From Romanomermis culicivorax (Eukaryota > Nematoda > Enoplea > Mermithida > Mermithidae): a stretch of DNA of 64,000 bases. The stretch is from assembly GCA_963922205.1 (NCBI GenBank), contig CAWUHX010000022.1, forward strand, positions 1,116,001 to 1,180,000. The letters are read 5' to 3'. The notes beneath the pieces were generated by a model. It saw only the letters and a list, made by a program, of their open reading frames with translations, did no database searches and had not been told where the DNA came from. The translations under genes were made by a program, and so were the position numbers. Positions 24,601 to 37,100 of the stretch are shown piece after piece. Each line of letters starts with the position of its first letter. The stretch's first letter is position 1.

Positions 24601-27600
24601 TTTTTTAACTGTTGAAAGTGTAGGAAACTAAAAAATTAAGAATGTTCCTTAACTTCTTTAGAGGCGATACCACTGGAAAATTGAGACGTTTCCACCTTTT
24701 CCTATTCTAGAATTTTGATAACATGCGTTTTATATATTGGTTATTTGAAGTTTCAATAAATCTTGCTCAGAGAAAGAGTATTCACTGATTTCAGACTTTA
24801 ACCAAATTTCCAAATATTGAAGCGCAGCGACTCACCAGAAGAGCATACTGTTTGAGTGCCTTTTTCGCCCACGAAGCGTTGCGAAGGTTCGAAATTTTCT
24901 GCACATTGACAAACGCCGTTTTGACACAACATGGAATTGGGTCCACCGAAACATTCCGTGTCGTTCGAACATTTTTCGTTATAATATTTCAATGCTGCAA
25001 TAAGGATAAAGTCACTTCTCAATTTGTTTTCAAATCAAGCACAGGTACACTTTGAAGCAGTGCAGCTCCTCACAGGTTAGCAAATCGTGATAAAACTCCT
25101 ACTATACTACCGGAGGATATCATATAAAAAATAAAATTCCGCGGCATCCTATGACAGGGAGGTGATCGGTGGCACGCACAATCGAGATTTCCCATTTTTC
25201 ATTGGTTTTTTGTTACTTGAAGCAGTTATAGGAAGGGTAAAAATTACGGTTGAAGAATAATTTTTAGATACGTATCAATTTTACTTGATAGATGCCGCAT
25301 ATCATGCAATATCTATCAAATAACGTCTTTGAGCCAAACAGAATCACTGAAAAACGTCAAAAAAATTACCGATTTTCATACTTTGGTATACTGTAGCTAT
25401 GCGAATTTCAATTTTCAGCCTGAATGAATGTTACTGTGAAGTTCAATGCATCGGCTGTCTTGGTATAGTGGTTATTGCCTTCATCTAGTCTCAGGAACCA
25501 GGCTCGATCTCGGACGTAACCCAGGTTTTTCTGGTAGCTGGCCTGGATAAACATAATTTTCATCCTTTTAGGGTCGATAAATCGTGTAGGCAAGCTTGGA
25601 ACGCTTCATGCTGTGGTCCACTCATTAGAAATAGCATCTTGATGGTAAGGTGCGGCGAATGAGGAGGTAGGGCTATTCCATTTACGAGGTAGGTAGCCGA
25701 ACAAATCCTGCTTTGTTAGGCAGAAGCTAGCCTGTCAAATGTGGGCCCAACTCACTACAGCCACTGTCTCGCTACAGCCAACATTCCCATACAGTCATTG
25801 TCTCACTACAACCACCAACGATTTTACGAGTGTTTATATGTCATAGGCTGGGGTATGGATGGACCACTAATAGATTTGACCAGAGATGCTCATCGGCCAA
25901 CTTTTGAAAGAAGTCTCCGTTTGCTTCCAAAATAAAGCTGAATCATAAGGAAGGTTGAAAAATGCTATTTCAGAGAAATTGTTTCCTGAATGTAGGCTTA
26001 CCCCCTCCGCCCTGGAACCTCCAGATTTCAGGAGCTGTCTATATCTAGGGTGGATGGTCTTCATCATCAGACTTTGCACCACTAGCTAAGACAAAGGCAC
26101 GTTAAAAAATAACCAACAACCGTGTCTTTGTCTGCTATTTTAAGTTTCTTTTATTTGTTAAAAAAAGATGCATATCAATAATGTAAAAGCCTAGAGGACT
26201 AAGCGGGAATTCTTGCATACTCTTACGTGTTTGGATGCCTGTATTTGTAGCTTTTAATAGAAACTAACACAAAAGTCGGGAAATTCAACAAGAGGGTGAT
26301 TTAGAAACTCGTAAACATGTGAAACCCTTATTTAATAAATAACAACGACAAAGAAGAAAAATCCTTACATATCCGTACAAGTCCTACTATGAACTAACTA
26401 GTACCCCGAATGAGCAAATTACCATTGATGAAAATATTGAAAAACCAAATATTGGCCCTTTATTTTTCAAATAATCTTGGTGGCTGTAGTGAGACAGTGA
26501 CCATAGTGGAACATTCACATGTTGTTTGATTGGTGGCAATAGCGAGATGTCTATACATACATTGGTGGCTATAATGAGATGATGGCTATAGTGGGATGGT
26601 GGCTATTGTGGGAAGGTGGCTGTAGCGAGACACAATCGTTGATTCTAGCCTCCACTAGGTGACAAAAGCACCCAAAGAGCGCCTCTCATAAAAAGAGGGT
26701 ACTTATATGACCGTCCGCCTATAGGAAAATGGGTACAGGTGTACCCACAAAAAATTTTTAGATTCAAACTGCTAGACATATCTCTTTTTGAGACATGACT
26801 AATTTTTAACTTATCATGGGTCAATACAGTCCATGATCAAACTTTTCAAAAATGATTTTTTATTTGATTTCGCCCCCTGGCTACATTCCTGAGGTTAAGA
26901 CGGACGCCGCAAAATCCAACACAAGGCAGATTTTCAACAATTAATTTATTATCATAGGCAAAGATGCAGTACTCTCATTTAGCACAAGGTGAATAATTCA
27001 GCAAAGACATTATTTTTTCATTCTGCCATGTCTTTCCATTAGAGATGCTTTAACATGGTTCGTTTAATTCTGATCATGATCCGTCATAAAAATGTGACGG
27101 CGAACGTTAAAGATAGCCCACATGTTTTTCCCGGAACGGGCTATTTTAGCAATCCATGGAGACAATTTTTGAAGCATCCGTTTCACAATGATCAACAGGG
27201 TTTTTTTCACAGGCCAGGTTTGCAACTTGGGAAAAATTTTTGGTTGCACAGATAAATTTTTGGTTGCTCACTCTAAAATCAATAAATTTGCTTAATTTTA
27301 TCGGAAATACCATCCTAAACTAGTATTCTTGTATTTCATTTGATGCGCGTCGGTCTTACGCTTTTAAAACCCTATTTTCTGAGTTTTGGTGAGAAAATGA
27401 AAAGATTAATACGAGTAATTTGTTCGGCGCGTAGCCGAAAATTTTCTCTGAATTTCAATATTCTAGAATGCTGCAAAATGAATCTTTTCACTTTTATTTC
27501 CCAGACAGACGGTTTGATTTCTCAGTGAATTAGACGAACTTTCAGTCGGACAAACTAAAATTCAAAAACTAGGCAAGCGACTAAGAATTTGGATCAGAAA

Positions 27601-28579
27601 TTTCTAGCATTGTCTTGCACTCAAAATGTTTTAATCACATGAAAGTCAAAGTCTTCATGAAGATCGCAAAAAAATTTTGAGAAAATGACCGAGATAAATG
27701 TTAGTTTTCATCAAACTCGTCAAAAATAATACAGGATCAAACATTAATCCATAATATGTTGATAAATAGAAGCTATAAGCACTAACTTGAATGATCTTTT
27801 CTGATTGCGCACTAGAATAATATAAAAAATTATGAATGAATTTAAACCCGACGCCAAGCGCCGGAAAATTTTCAATTTTTTCCATTTTTAGAACGCATAA
27901 AAATGTATCTCCGGACAGAAAACCCTATAGCCTAATCAAAAGAGCAGTCAGGCCTCAAGTTGCACTGTGCAACTTGGCCGAAAAAATTTGGTTGCAGTGT
28001 GCAAAAAAAACCCTAATGATCAACACTTTTTACTCCGTAGATTTGAAACCATATCTATAGACCTCAATGAGTTAAAAAATCTGTATTTCAGTTTTAGATG
28101 CAGCCGGAGGAAATCAAAATATTTGTCTTTGTTGCTCATTTCATCAGTTCTTAACCAATTTTCCCTAACTCCCGTGTTATGTATGTATAGTCCGTTTTTC
28201 TTGAAATGCTTCTAAATAATGAAAGTGGAAAGCAAGTACTATTTCATTTTTTCGCGATATGCTGATGAACAATATGTCATATAGGACTGGAAATTTGTAA
28301 GAATACTGAACTAACCTTTAACAATTTTCCTACTGAAAAATTTTACAGTAAGAGCTCTGTGTAAACGATTTTAATGACAGTACTGATTTTTGTCACCTTT
28401 CTATTTGGAAACATTTTATAAAAAACAGACTATAGTAGTCTTCTGAATTTACTTTCAGGAGCTTCGTCAACATCACAAATGGCCGTGGGAGGCGCAAGTC
28501 GTCGAGCCGTTTGCTTGGTTCTGGCAGCTTCGATGGCGTATAAAGCAAAGATTGTCAAGAGGCAAATGGTCCGTAGCAT
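15681..28579 (-). CDS. Gene A: secreted EB-module cysteine-rich protein with a histone H3-like mature N-terminus
   Basis: Minus-strand exons: 28579-28453, 24994-24836, 24223-24056, 24019-23969, 23910-23866, 23472-23347 and 15853-15681 (TAG stop). Every internal junction is GT...AG in phase 1, the usual signature of shuffled extracellular modules. The ATG is preceded by an in-frame TAA. Residues 1-18 form a signal peptide (MLRTICLLTIFALYAIEA), and the mature chain would begin ARTKQTARR. Exon 2 carries an EB-like module (CSNDTECFGG, CQNGVCQC). Exon 3 has CNATCQRPSTC and VCQCAKPY. Exon 6 has CASDKQC and CSCRDGF. The last exon has SCPVGDVL, a Pro-rich stretch and a C-terminal CPRVC. The product, about 270 aa, should be exported. 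The last intron (~7.5 kb) is packed with repeats, so the terminal exon is the least certain. The intron between exons 3 and 4 is only 36 bp and, if retained, stays open. Function unknown. Confidence 0.72.
16263..18292. mobile_element. Element with CGGAT-rich inverted arms flanking an AT satellite
   Basis: The left arm starts CAGGGTATGACAAATC and runs into repeated GCGGATG motifs (16263-16400). The right arm (about 17945-18292) is the inverted counterpart ending GATTAGTCACACCCGG. I could not find a matching 8-bp duplication (AAATGTGG versus CATAGTCA). Between the arms are G-rich stretches and a long AT satellite. It lies within the last intron of gene A. Confidence 0.5.
17170..17935. repeat. 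AT-only satellite (AATTTAATTTAAA type)
   Basis: About 750 bp built almost entirely from AATTTAATTTAAAATTT and close variants, including an 18-20 bp period with TAAATCTTAATTTAATT between about 17490 and 17580. It has essentially no G or C. It sits between the inverted CGGAT arms and may be an expanded internal repeat of that element. Confidence 0.85.
18293..20951. other. Intronic AT-rich DNA of gene A, mostly unrecognised
   Basis: No exon with cysteine modules was found on the minus strand here. At 18714-18789 the unit TATATGCTCCAAGTTCGAAAAA is repeated about three times. Around 19917-20030 there is a block with TCTGGACGCGTCC that has a partial counterpart near 22200, outside the Harbinger-type element. 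Confidence 0.4.
20955..22062. mobile_element. Harbinger-type element, 1108 bp, TAA duplication, non-autonomous
   Basis: The ends read AGGCGGAGTGTCACTTCACGC and the complement GCGTGAAGTGACATTCCGCCT, and are flanked by TAA at 20952-20954 and 22063-22065. The subterminal regions share inverted GC-rich blocks (ATCACGCGCG, GCTAGCGG, CAAGCGGGCA). The TWA duplication and AGGC terminus match the MITEs at 8077 and 62715 in style. A 99-codon plus-strand frame inside (21479-21778) has no recognisable transposase motif. Lies in the last intron of gene A. Confidence 0.8.
22066..22128. repeat. Short tandem repeat, AGGCTGC-TATGCACT units
   Basis: About four imperfect copies of a 15-16 bp unit with AGGCTGCTAATRTGCA lie immediately outside the Harbinger-type element. 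An inverted version (GCAGCCTATTGCACATTAGCTGCC) is at about 20214-20245. Confidence 0.6.
25449..25525 (+). repeat. Possible tRNA-derived SINE head or pseudo-tRNA
   Basis: TGGTATAGTGGTTA at 25461-25474 is a good match to an internal A box, and GGCTCGATCTCGG about 27 bp further on resembles a degenerate B box. No proper acceptor stem closes, so a functional tRNA is unlikely. The likely explanation is a SINE or tRNA relic in the first intron of gene A. Confidence 0.4.
25745..26640. repeat. Inverted minisatellite pair (GTGGCTATAGTGAGA units)
   Basis: The right block (about 26479-26632) holds six to eight imperfect copies of GGTGGCTATAGTGAGAC. The left block (about 25745-25825) holds three or four copies of the reverse complement (TCACTACAGCCAC). 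The two blocks bracket about 650 bp of non-coding DNA, so this could be a DNA element with repetitive termini. Confidence 0.6.
27800..28070 (-). repeat. Interspersed repeat with CGGCGC hairpin and GTTGCACTGTGCAAC palindrome, copy 1
   Basis: Shares TTATATTATTCTAG, a CCGGCGCTTxGCGCCGGG-like hairpin, GGACAGAAAACCC and AGGCCTCAAGTTGCACTGTG with copies in the opposite orientation at about 53230-53700 and 58740-59100. Partial relatives occur at 27100-27600 and 57940-58300. Non-coding; family not identified. Confidence 0.65.
28186..28434. mobile_element. ~245-bp MITE, family copy 2
   Basis: Inverted TATAGTC-GTTTTTC and AAAAACAGACTATA ends, with TGAAATGCTTCTAAATAAT and GAGCTCTGTGTA blocks shared with 7475-7717. 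It lies in the first intron of gene A, directly before exon 1. Confidence 0.75.
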
Positions 28580-30175
28580 AATTTAGATACGTTCACTCTC
28601 TCTCTATGTATGTAAGAAAATCAACTTTTCGTGAGTTTCAGTAAACATATACCGGTAGAGAAGTGTACAAACACCGAAAAAGGAATTTTTGTTCTTTATT
28701 TGTTTTTCTGAAATTTTCGACAGTTTTTCTCGCTAGTGCGACGAGTAAGTGGGTGACGCCGCCGGTATATCCACAAAGTTCTCTACTGACGCAAAAAACT
28801 TGCTTTTGTACGTTCGAAAGTTGTCTGAACATTTTTTTTGTTGCAGAAACATAAATTTCTAGCAGCAGCAATTTAAAAAAGAGAATAAACAAACATCCGA
28901 CCAGTTTTTCGAGAATGACAAGGTCGTACAGACAAAGGTGCATATATGAATATCAAATACAAAAGGGCTGAATATTCACCGTTTAAAGTGTTTCGAAAAA
29001 CACACGTCAGTGAAATGAAGATCAAAGAAACTCAATCGATCATTGTTGGTAGATGAGATTCAATACCAAGGGACTGAAACAGAACTTTACCTCGTAAAGA
29101 CGCCCACAGATTTTACATGCCACCAGGGGAAAACTTTCATATAAATTTTTTTGATAATCGTTAGATGATAGCCCTCGAAAACAGGTTTCATACGTCGAAA
29201 CAATGATGAGTCATTAAATATTTTTTTTTACCGTAATAACATCAGCAGAGGCATTTTGATGCATGCAATAATTTTGAGTCAGAGATACATAAGATTGCGA
29301 CTTTTCAACTCATCGATTTATGTCAAAATGACTGTCTTTTATAAAACCCTTATCAAAAAAATAATAATACTGTTGTCGACATCGTCTTTAGACCAAGCCC
29401 CTGCGATGTAATTTTGTACTCGATGAAAAAGTGTGTAATAAGCAAACGAATTTGCATTCGTGTGTGACATACTGTTCAGCACGAAAATGTAAAAAAATAC
29501 GAAATATCAATTGTTTTTCCCGGTTATCATTCACAAGCATTACACGAAAAAGAGACTACATTATAGTCGTTTTGTTTCGACCCTGTGTTACATGCAAAAG
29601 CCTGCCTTATCATCAATCATCTTTCGACTTTGCAATCTTTAACTCGACAACTAAACTCGATTAATTTTGAAATGATCGATGCAGCGATCCCATGAAAATA
29701 AGTTCAATATGGAAAAAACTATTGTGCTTATTACTGTAATCAACGAAAGATTTTTTTCGTAAGTGAGCGGCAAACAAAACGGCTGAAAATTCACTCTAAT
29801 AACCTGGTTAAGTCATCAAAATTTCTCGAGTACCATTCAGGTATTGACCTTTTGTCCAAAGCGACAGTGGATAAGCATGATGTTTTTCAAGGATTTTAGC
29901 CTTTCCCATTCTCATGAATGGATTAAGCCTTTTTCTACATTAAAAATTTTTAAAAATAAAAAAATAAAAAAACAAATAAAAAAATGAAAAAAATAAAAAA
30001 ACAATAAAAAAAATTGCGTATCAAATCCAATAATTTTTTTGGTTTTCGCTGCACCTATCGTTTTAAATTAAGTGAGAAATAGGTGCTCTTATAGTCATTT
30101 TTATAAAATGCTTGTGCATAAATATGACAAGAAATAATTACCACCCTCAAAGTCATGTACAGAAACCTTTTACTG
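28580..30175. other. Upstream region of gene A and intergenic DNA
   Basis: The promoter of gene A should lie at the low end, but no clear TATA box or trans-splice acceptor stands out. A CT repeat (CTCTCTCTCTATG) lies at 28595-28610. An A-rich low-complexity tract occupies about 29938-30015. No further gene is supported. Confidence 0.4.
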
Positions 30176-31082
30176 TGTAACGACCAGATTTGTGTGAGGT
30201 ACTTTACTTGGACCAATCGGTCGATACGGCGGGGTAAATAACGGGACGGGGGCGCGGGCGAACGATTACAAATACGGGGCGATAATATACGAACAATCGA
30301 CGGTCGCTTGAACGTCGACAATAAACGCGCTTCGAATTAAAATACGGACGGGGGCCTCGGTTTAAATGCTTTCGAATAGTCGGCCGCTTGCAAATGTATA
30401 AAGACGGGGCGAGCGCGAAAAAAACACAAGAATAAGAATCAGAATCAGAATCCGAATGATCAAATCACGCTCTGCTTCTTCTTTTATATGGCGATTCTGG
30501 CCACTCCCTGGACGCTGCGGGAGGTCGAGCTTCTGTCCATCTTCTTCCGCCAATCGTCGTTTCCGGCTACGCTTTTTATGCTTACTTAGTTACGCCTCTC
30601 TAACGCTTTTCTGGTACCGTATGCTTTCTGTGCTTCACTTGCTTTCTACGGTGGGCTTGGCCACACCTCTGTGCTTCTGTGCATGCTTCCTGTATCGGTT
30701 TCTCTGTATACACATGTTTTGTGGGGCCGCCGCTACTGTTACACTTGAGACTACTGTACGGCGGGGCTTCTACGTATTTTACTGTGTGCAGGTGTTGTTT
30801 ACGATTTTTACGGGGGATTACGGTAGCTGTGGAATGTGTAGTTTAGTGTGGGTTCTAGGGGAACAGCTGCCGTTTGTGCAAATTAATTAGGGCATCTTAA
30901 TTGGGCTACCGGGGTGTGAACGGATCAAAATAAAGTACTTCACGTAATTTTGTAGGAATGTTTGGGTGTGAATCCCAGACATCCTTGAGACAATAAATGT
31001 GAAAATAAAATAATATCTAATAAATGTCTATTACATACAGTATGCTACATGTTTACAGTACTGCTTTAGCAGGTACGTTACA
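30176..31082 (-). repeat. Retroelement 1, 3' LTR (907 bp)
   Basis: On the plus strand it runs TGTAACGACC to GGTACGTTACA. It differs from the other LTR at about four sites (near 30254, 30345, 30472 and 30985). It abuts a purine-rich tract at 31083 on the coding strand. GC-rich relative to flanking host DNA. Confidence 0.95.
30480..30490 (-). promoter_or_regulatory. Candidate TATA box in LTR (3' copy)
   Basis: On the coding strand the sequence reads CATATAAAAG, about 590 bp into the LTR. It would place a start site about 30 bp downstream and leave an R-U5 of about 280 bp. The same bases occur in the 5' LTR at 38890-38900. Another TATAAAG lies on the opposite strand near 30399, so assignment is tentative. 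Confidence 0.35.
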
Positions 31083-31095
31083 TTTCCCTCCTTCC
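31083..31095 (-). other. Polypurine tract of retroelement 1
   Basis: The coding strand reads GGAAGGAGGGAAA directly against the 3' LTR, the expected position for priming plus-strand DNA synthesis. Confidence 0.8.
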
Positions 31096-31113
31096 GGAGT
31101 TGAACGTCCTCGT

Positions 31114-34100
31114 TCAAGGCTTTCGAGGTTGAGGAGGGGTGGGGGTAGATTCGTTAGCTGCTTTCCGAGGGTAGAAAGGGGTTGTTTCGTTTACATGCAC
31201 CGTAAATGTAATATTCTTATGGGGGTGTTTCAGTGTAACGTTGGGGTACATGAAATTTGTAACTGTATAGGGTCCGTTTTGGCGAGGGAGGAATTTGGGA
31301 GTCAGCCCTTGTTTACACGAATGATTTTTGTAGAGAATAAGATCACCTGCCTTGTAATGTATGTTCTGAGCATGCTTGTTATACTGACGGGTATAGTGGG
31401 CTTGGGCTTTTTGCAAACTTTTCTGCACGGTTGAGAGTGCCTCTGTAAAATGCGATTTTACACGAAGGGCGTAATCGTCTAAATCAACCATGTAGGACGT
31501 GGGGAAAAAATTTAAAGCTGCATCTGACGGCAGATTAGCTTGTCTACCGTGGAGTAATTCAAATGGGGGATATGATGTGCTATCATTTTTATGGATGTTG
31601 ATCGAAAAAACGGCATACGGGAGATAAGTATCCCAATCAGTGTGATTTGAATTGATGTACATGCGGATACGGGTGGCTAGGGTTTGGTTGCAACGCTCAA
31701 CTTCCCCATTGGCAATGGGATGGTATGGGGTGGTATGAATTTTCTGAGTGTTGCATAAACTGGTGATCCGTGAGAAAAGATCGGAGACGAAATCGGTGCC
31801 ACGATCACAATGGATGATTTTTGGGGACCCATGACGGCAAACAATTTTGGTTACGAATAGCTTGGCAATGGTGGCTGCAGTGATGTCAGGGGTCGGGAAG
31901 GCCTCTACATACTTTGTGAAATAATCGATGAAAACGACAATAAATCGGTTGCCGTCTTCTGTGAGGGGTAACGGTCCCATGCAATCAACACCAACTCGAT
32001 CAAATGGGCCAGTTGGCTGAATTGGTACCAAGTTTGCATGCACTTTGTGTCTAAGAGCTTTATGTGTCTGGCATGGGTGGCAAGTTTTGCAGTAACGTTT
32101 GATATCACGGCTCATTTGGGGCCAAAAATATTTCTGTCTGAGCAAGTGTAAAGTTTTCCTGGCTGCAAAATGACCTGTGAATTTGCTGTCATGATGTGAG
32201 GCGATGAGATGCTGGACTTGCGACTTGGGAATGTATAGTTTTGCCTGTTTGTCAACTATACGGAAGAGAATGTTTTGATGCACTGCGAATTTGATCAGAG
32301 TAAGGGGGTGTTTTTGGGCGATTTTTGCTAAAATACTTTTGATAGTTGGGTCAGTGCGTTGTAATTCGGCAAAGTTTTTCTTTTGCTCTTCTTGTTCAGT
32401 TGCTTCGGCTTCCAAAACTGAATTGATAGTTGATATTTCGGGGCGGGTTTCTAATTGCTCAATATCAAAGGATTGTTTTGCTGTCTGTGAGGGGAATCGA
32501 GAAACTGCATCTGCGTTGCGGTTAGCAGTGCCTTTCTTAGGTCGAATGTCGAGTTGAATACCGGAGAGGGCTAATCCCCAACGGGCAATGCGAGGGGACG
32601 GGTTTTCCTTTTGTAAGACTGCCTGAACTGCTGTGTGGTCAGTGTGTACAATAACATGTTGCTGGAAAAGATAAGGGCGGAAATACTTGATAAATTCGAC
32701 TACTGCAAGGGTTTCCAACTCAGTGATCGGATAGTTGCGTTCTGCGGGTTTCAATGTGCGGCTCCCAAAAGCAATGGGGCGATCCTGACCTTTATTATCT
32801 AGTTGACTGAGAATGGCGCCAATTCCGAGTTTTGAGGCGTCAGTTTGCAGAATAAACGGTTTTGTGAAATCGGGATGCTGTAGTATTGGGGCATGGATGA
32901 GTAATTCTTTGAGTTTAGTGAATGCGTTTTGCTGTTCAGGGCCCCAGGAAAATTCGGAATTCTTTTTGAGTAGCGATGTGAGTGGGCTAGAAACTTGAGA
33001 GCAATTTGGGATGAATCTGCGATAATACGAGGGTAGGCCAAGGAATGATTTAACTTCTTTTGAGCTTTTGGGCGTGGGTATGTCATAGATTGCCTGCACC
33101 TTATGGGGATCTGGTGAAATGCCTTGCTGAGAAATGACGTGGCCTAAGTATTGGACTTGGGGCTGGCAGAATTTGCATTTTTGTATGTTTAGCTTAAGGC
33201 CTGCTTGTGAGAATCGGGCAAGAATAGTGTCTAAACGTTCCAGCATTTGGGCATGGGAGTCTGCGAATACTAAAACATCGTCGAGATACACAAGGCATGT
33301 GTTCCATTGCAAACCCGAAAGAATAACGTCCATTAACCTTTGGAATGTGGCTGGGGCATTGGTGAGTCCAAAGGGGAGGTAATTGAATTGATACTGGCCG
33401 GCTGAGCAATTAAAGGCCGTTTTTTCTCTGTCTGCTTGTGCTATGGGAATGGAATAGTATGCATTGGATTGGTCCAGGGACGTGAAATATTTCATTCCAC
33501 GGAGGGTGTCTAGAATTTCGTCTATTCGGGGCAAGGGGTAGGTATCTTTTTTGGTGACTTTGTTGAGGCCTCGAAAATCAATGCATAAACGATGGCCTCC
33601 ATCTTTTTTGGGAACTAAAACTGTGTTGGTACACCATGGGGAATTGCTTTGGCTTATGACACCTGCTGCTGCGAGTTGCTCAACTTCTGCTTGTATGATT
33701 TGCTTTTCTTTTGGGGAAGTCCGATAAAGTTGTCTACGTACGGGTTGGGAGCCATTGGTGTCAATTGTATGTGAAACGAGGGTGGTTCTGCCTACGTCCA
33801 TTTTGGATTTAGCATATAATGTAGGGTACTTCGATAGGGCGCGTAGGAGTTGCGTTTTTTCTGCTTCTGTGAGGTCACTCGAGGTTAAATTAACATTTTC
33901 TTTTAACCATGTGAATGTATCAAAACGGTTGGGCTGGTTTTGCGTGGAAGGGGTTACGTTAGCGGGAGTATTTTGTTTCGGGATGTAACAGGAGACTGTG
34001 CCAATGCATGTTCCAGGGTAAAGAATTTGGGCTGTTTCTTGTGTCTTTAGGACTGATATGCGTATGCGACTGTTTTGATTCTCAGATATACAAGCTGCGA

Positions 34101-37100
34101 AATGGACTTTGGGATTCTGTTTGGGTTTTGGGGTGAATTCAAGCTGTTTGACCTGTAAGTACGATTTGGGCAAGGGGACAGTAAATTCAGTTACTGTACG
34201 GGGTGGTAATTCTAATTTCTCGTCTAGATAAGTTCCACCACGAGTTGAAAGAGGGCTATATTCTAGGCCATCACAGGGTAGTATAACATTGCCAAATTTG
34301 ACCTGTGATTTTTGATTGTTGATAGTGTATTCCCAAAATCGACTGAGAAAGTTTTTGCCTAGAAGGATGTCTGCTGTGCAATCTTTTTGGACATGGACCA
34401 TGATTGTTTCTTGGATTGTTTGGGCTGTTACTGTGACAAAAGTGGTTCCCACAAAGTGAATCCGTAGATTATTTGCTGCTTTTGCTTGGACTAGCGGGGG
34501 TTTCATGTCTAACTGTAAAAGTTGAGCGATTCTGGAATCAATGAGTGAGTAAACTGCACCAGTGTCAATCATGCCTTTTGTCATTAATTTGCCGTTAAGT
34601 GTGATTGGAATATGAGGGGTATGTTTCTCAGGTACGTTTTGGGGTGGCTTATTTGATGCAGATTGCTGAATTTGATTAATGAGTTCGATTGCAGGAGTTC
34701 GGGGGGTATCGATATCGACAAGGACGTATTTCTGCTGTGTTTGTGCCCCACGACGATTAGCTAATTCTAAGAGAGCATGGCCGAATGATGGGGGTATGGT
34801 CTCATGTAAATGTCTGTTGTTTGAAGGTATTTCGTATGCATGTTCGTTTGTGGCATGATGCTTTGGAGAGGGGAAGTATTTTCGAAGAACGAGAAACGAA
34901 TAAAAGACGCCTGCAATAACTACAGTAATAACGGCGAGATTGATAATGATTTGCAGGGGTCCTTTGAGTAAATTGTTTAATCCGTCTGTGAGACTTTGGG
35001 TGGTACCGGTAATTACATGTTCTATGCCTTGACCGGCGCCAGAGAGTGTATTTCCGAGTGCTTGGCCAGTGCCTGAGATCATGTTGTAAACTGTATCGGA
35101 GTTGAGAGACATTTGGGCGGTGTAATTGACGAGTTTTTTGACGACGTTTTCAAGTGTGTGAGTTTTATAAATGTATTGTTTCAAAAAGAGTAAGTTGGTT
35201 GAAATAGTTGCAAGTTGATCATGAAAAATGGCGGGTGTATTAAAATGGAAAAGGGAGAAATTTTGGTTCCAAATGATTTCTAAAGGTAAATTTGTGACAT
35301 GCGGGGATCCTGTTTCACTGACCCATGTATTATTCTGTTTGTAAAGGGCTACATGCATGTGATGGCAGTCAACGGTTTGCGAAAAAGGGGTCAAATCGTT
35401 GCCTCCTGGATTTGAAAACATGAGTTCGGTTCCTACGAGGATGGGTAAAAGTTTGTAGCATGTTTGGTTGATTTTATGGTTGTAGAAGACTTTAGATGCG
35501 TTTACTTGCTTGCAGGGCCAGACTGTGAGGGCTTCTCCTGTAAATTCTGCTATGATGTCGGTTCTTTGTAGGAATGCACGTGCTCCAAGGGTTGCATCAA
35601 GACGTAAAATTTGCCATACGAGATCAAGGTGACGCTGTGCCTGTCTGCATAATTCACTCCATACGTTTTTGAAATTTTGAATTTCGAATTCCTGTATTTT
35701 GTCTGCTAGATAGTTTAGTTTTGCATTGATGGGTTCAAAATCATCAAAATCGTATAGTGTAGTATGAGTTTCGTTGGTTTTTGGGGTTAAAAATGCGTTA
35801 CGATGTGGTGTGCTTTTGTCTAATTGTACAATAATGCCTTGTTCGGTTAGAATGCTGTCTTGGATTTCTGAGCAATTGGGGTTTGAAAAGAGTGTGTTTT
35901 TAACCGAAAATGCACCTTGTAGCTCTTCTATTATCATGTGTGTTTGCGTGAGTTTGATGGGATGTGTGTTTTTGTATTCGAAGGGGCATAAGTTTTCAAA
36001 TGCTGTTTCATTCCAGATAATGGATCCGTCGGCTGTGACACAATGACCTGATGTCGGTTTGCATGACCCTAGGTCACCTAATGTACCTGTCATAGATTTT
36101 CCATTCCAAGATGCTATTTGTCCTATTTCTATGATGACGTTAGTGACCGAGGTACAATGGTCTGTACAACACCATGTGTATTCTACGCTTAGGGAGTTAT
36201 TTGTTGACCAAAATCCTGGTTGGGTTTCGTATAATTTTTGACCGTTGTGTTCTTTGTCTATAACGATTGCCTTACAAACATGTGGGGTTAGATTTTGCAT
36301 TTCGGTTTGGTCGAGGACAATACCTTTTGATCCAAAAAATCCTGTATTAGTACAAATTTTGCGTTTGCGAACACTGCATTTGTATGCGTCTGTAATGTGG
36401 GGCTTAGTGGAGGGGATATAGATTTTTCCGAATGTTTGTACGGGTTTGTCTACTGTGGAAGGGGGCATGCATGATACAAGTTTTGGTATGCTGACTGAAT
36501 GACCGCTCAATGAAGTTCCACACATCTGAAATTGGGCACTACACGATGTGGGGATTATTATACAAAGAAAAATACAAAACATTGGCCAATAGAATGTTTT
36601 AGTGGAGGCGGCGGGGCACTGTATGTTTTCGTTGTGGCCGGTTTGGTGTTGGGGCTTTTGGTGTTGTCGTTTTGCGGTTTTGCGCTGGGGGGGTGGCCGG
36701 TTTGCAATCTGAACATTCTGTAAAACTTTAGAAGTTGAGTTATGGGATGGGGTTTGGACTTGCTTACTTATGGGGGTCGGTAGAAGTGTTTGGCGGGGGT
36801 GGAATTGGTAGGGTTCGGGGGTCAGGCCATGGAGAAGGGATAACAAGTTGCGGCCTGTTTTCGACGGGGTTTCGGGAGCGGTGGGCGGCGTTGTGTCTTG
36901 CTTTCGGGGGATCTTGTAGCCTACGGGGATGGTGGGCGGCGATTTTTCGATTTTTGCGGCTTCAGGCGTGGGGGGTGGTGACATGGTGCACCAATCGGGT
37001 ACGTCCAGATCAAGGACATATTCGTCACTGCGGCGGTGGGTGTTGGGCATGATAGTTCCTAAAGTAGTCTGAGGGCCGTTAGTTATGGCGGGTAATTTTG

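Noticed and set aside
30456-30890. 144-codon plus-strand frame in the LTR, repeated at 38866-39300
   Set aside because: Antisense to the element and Cys/Phe/Leu-rich without a domain. Conservation between copies follows from the LTRs being nearly identical.
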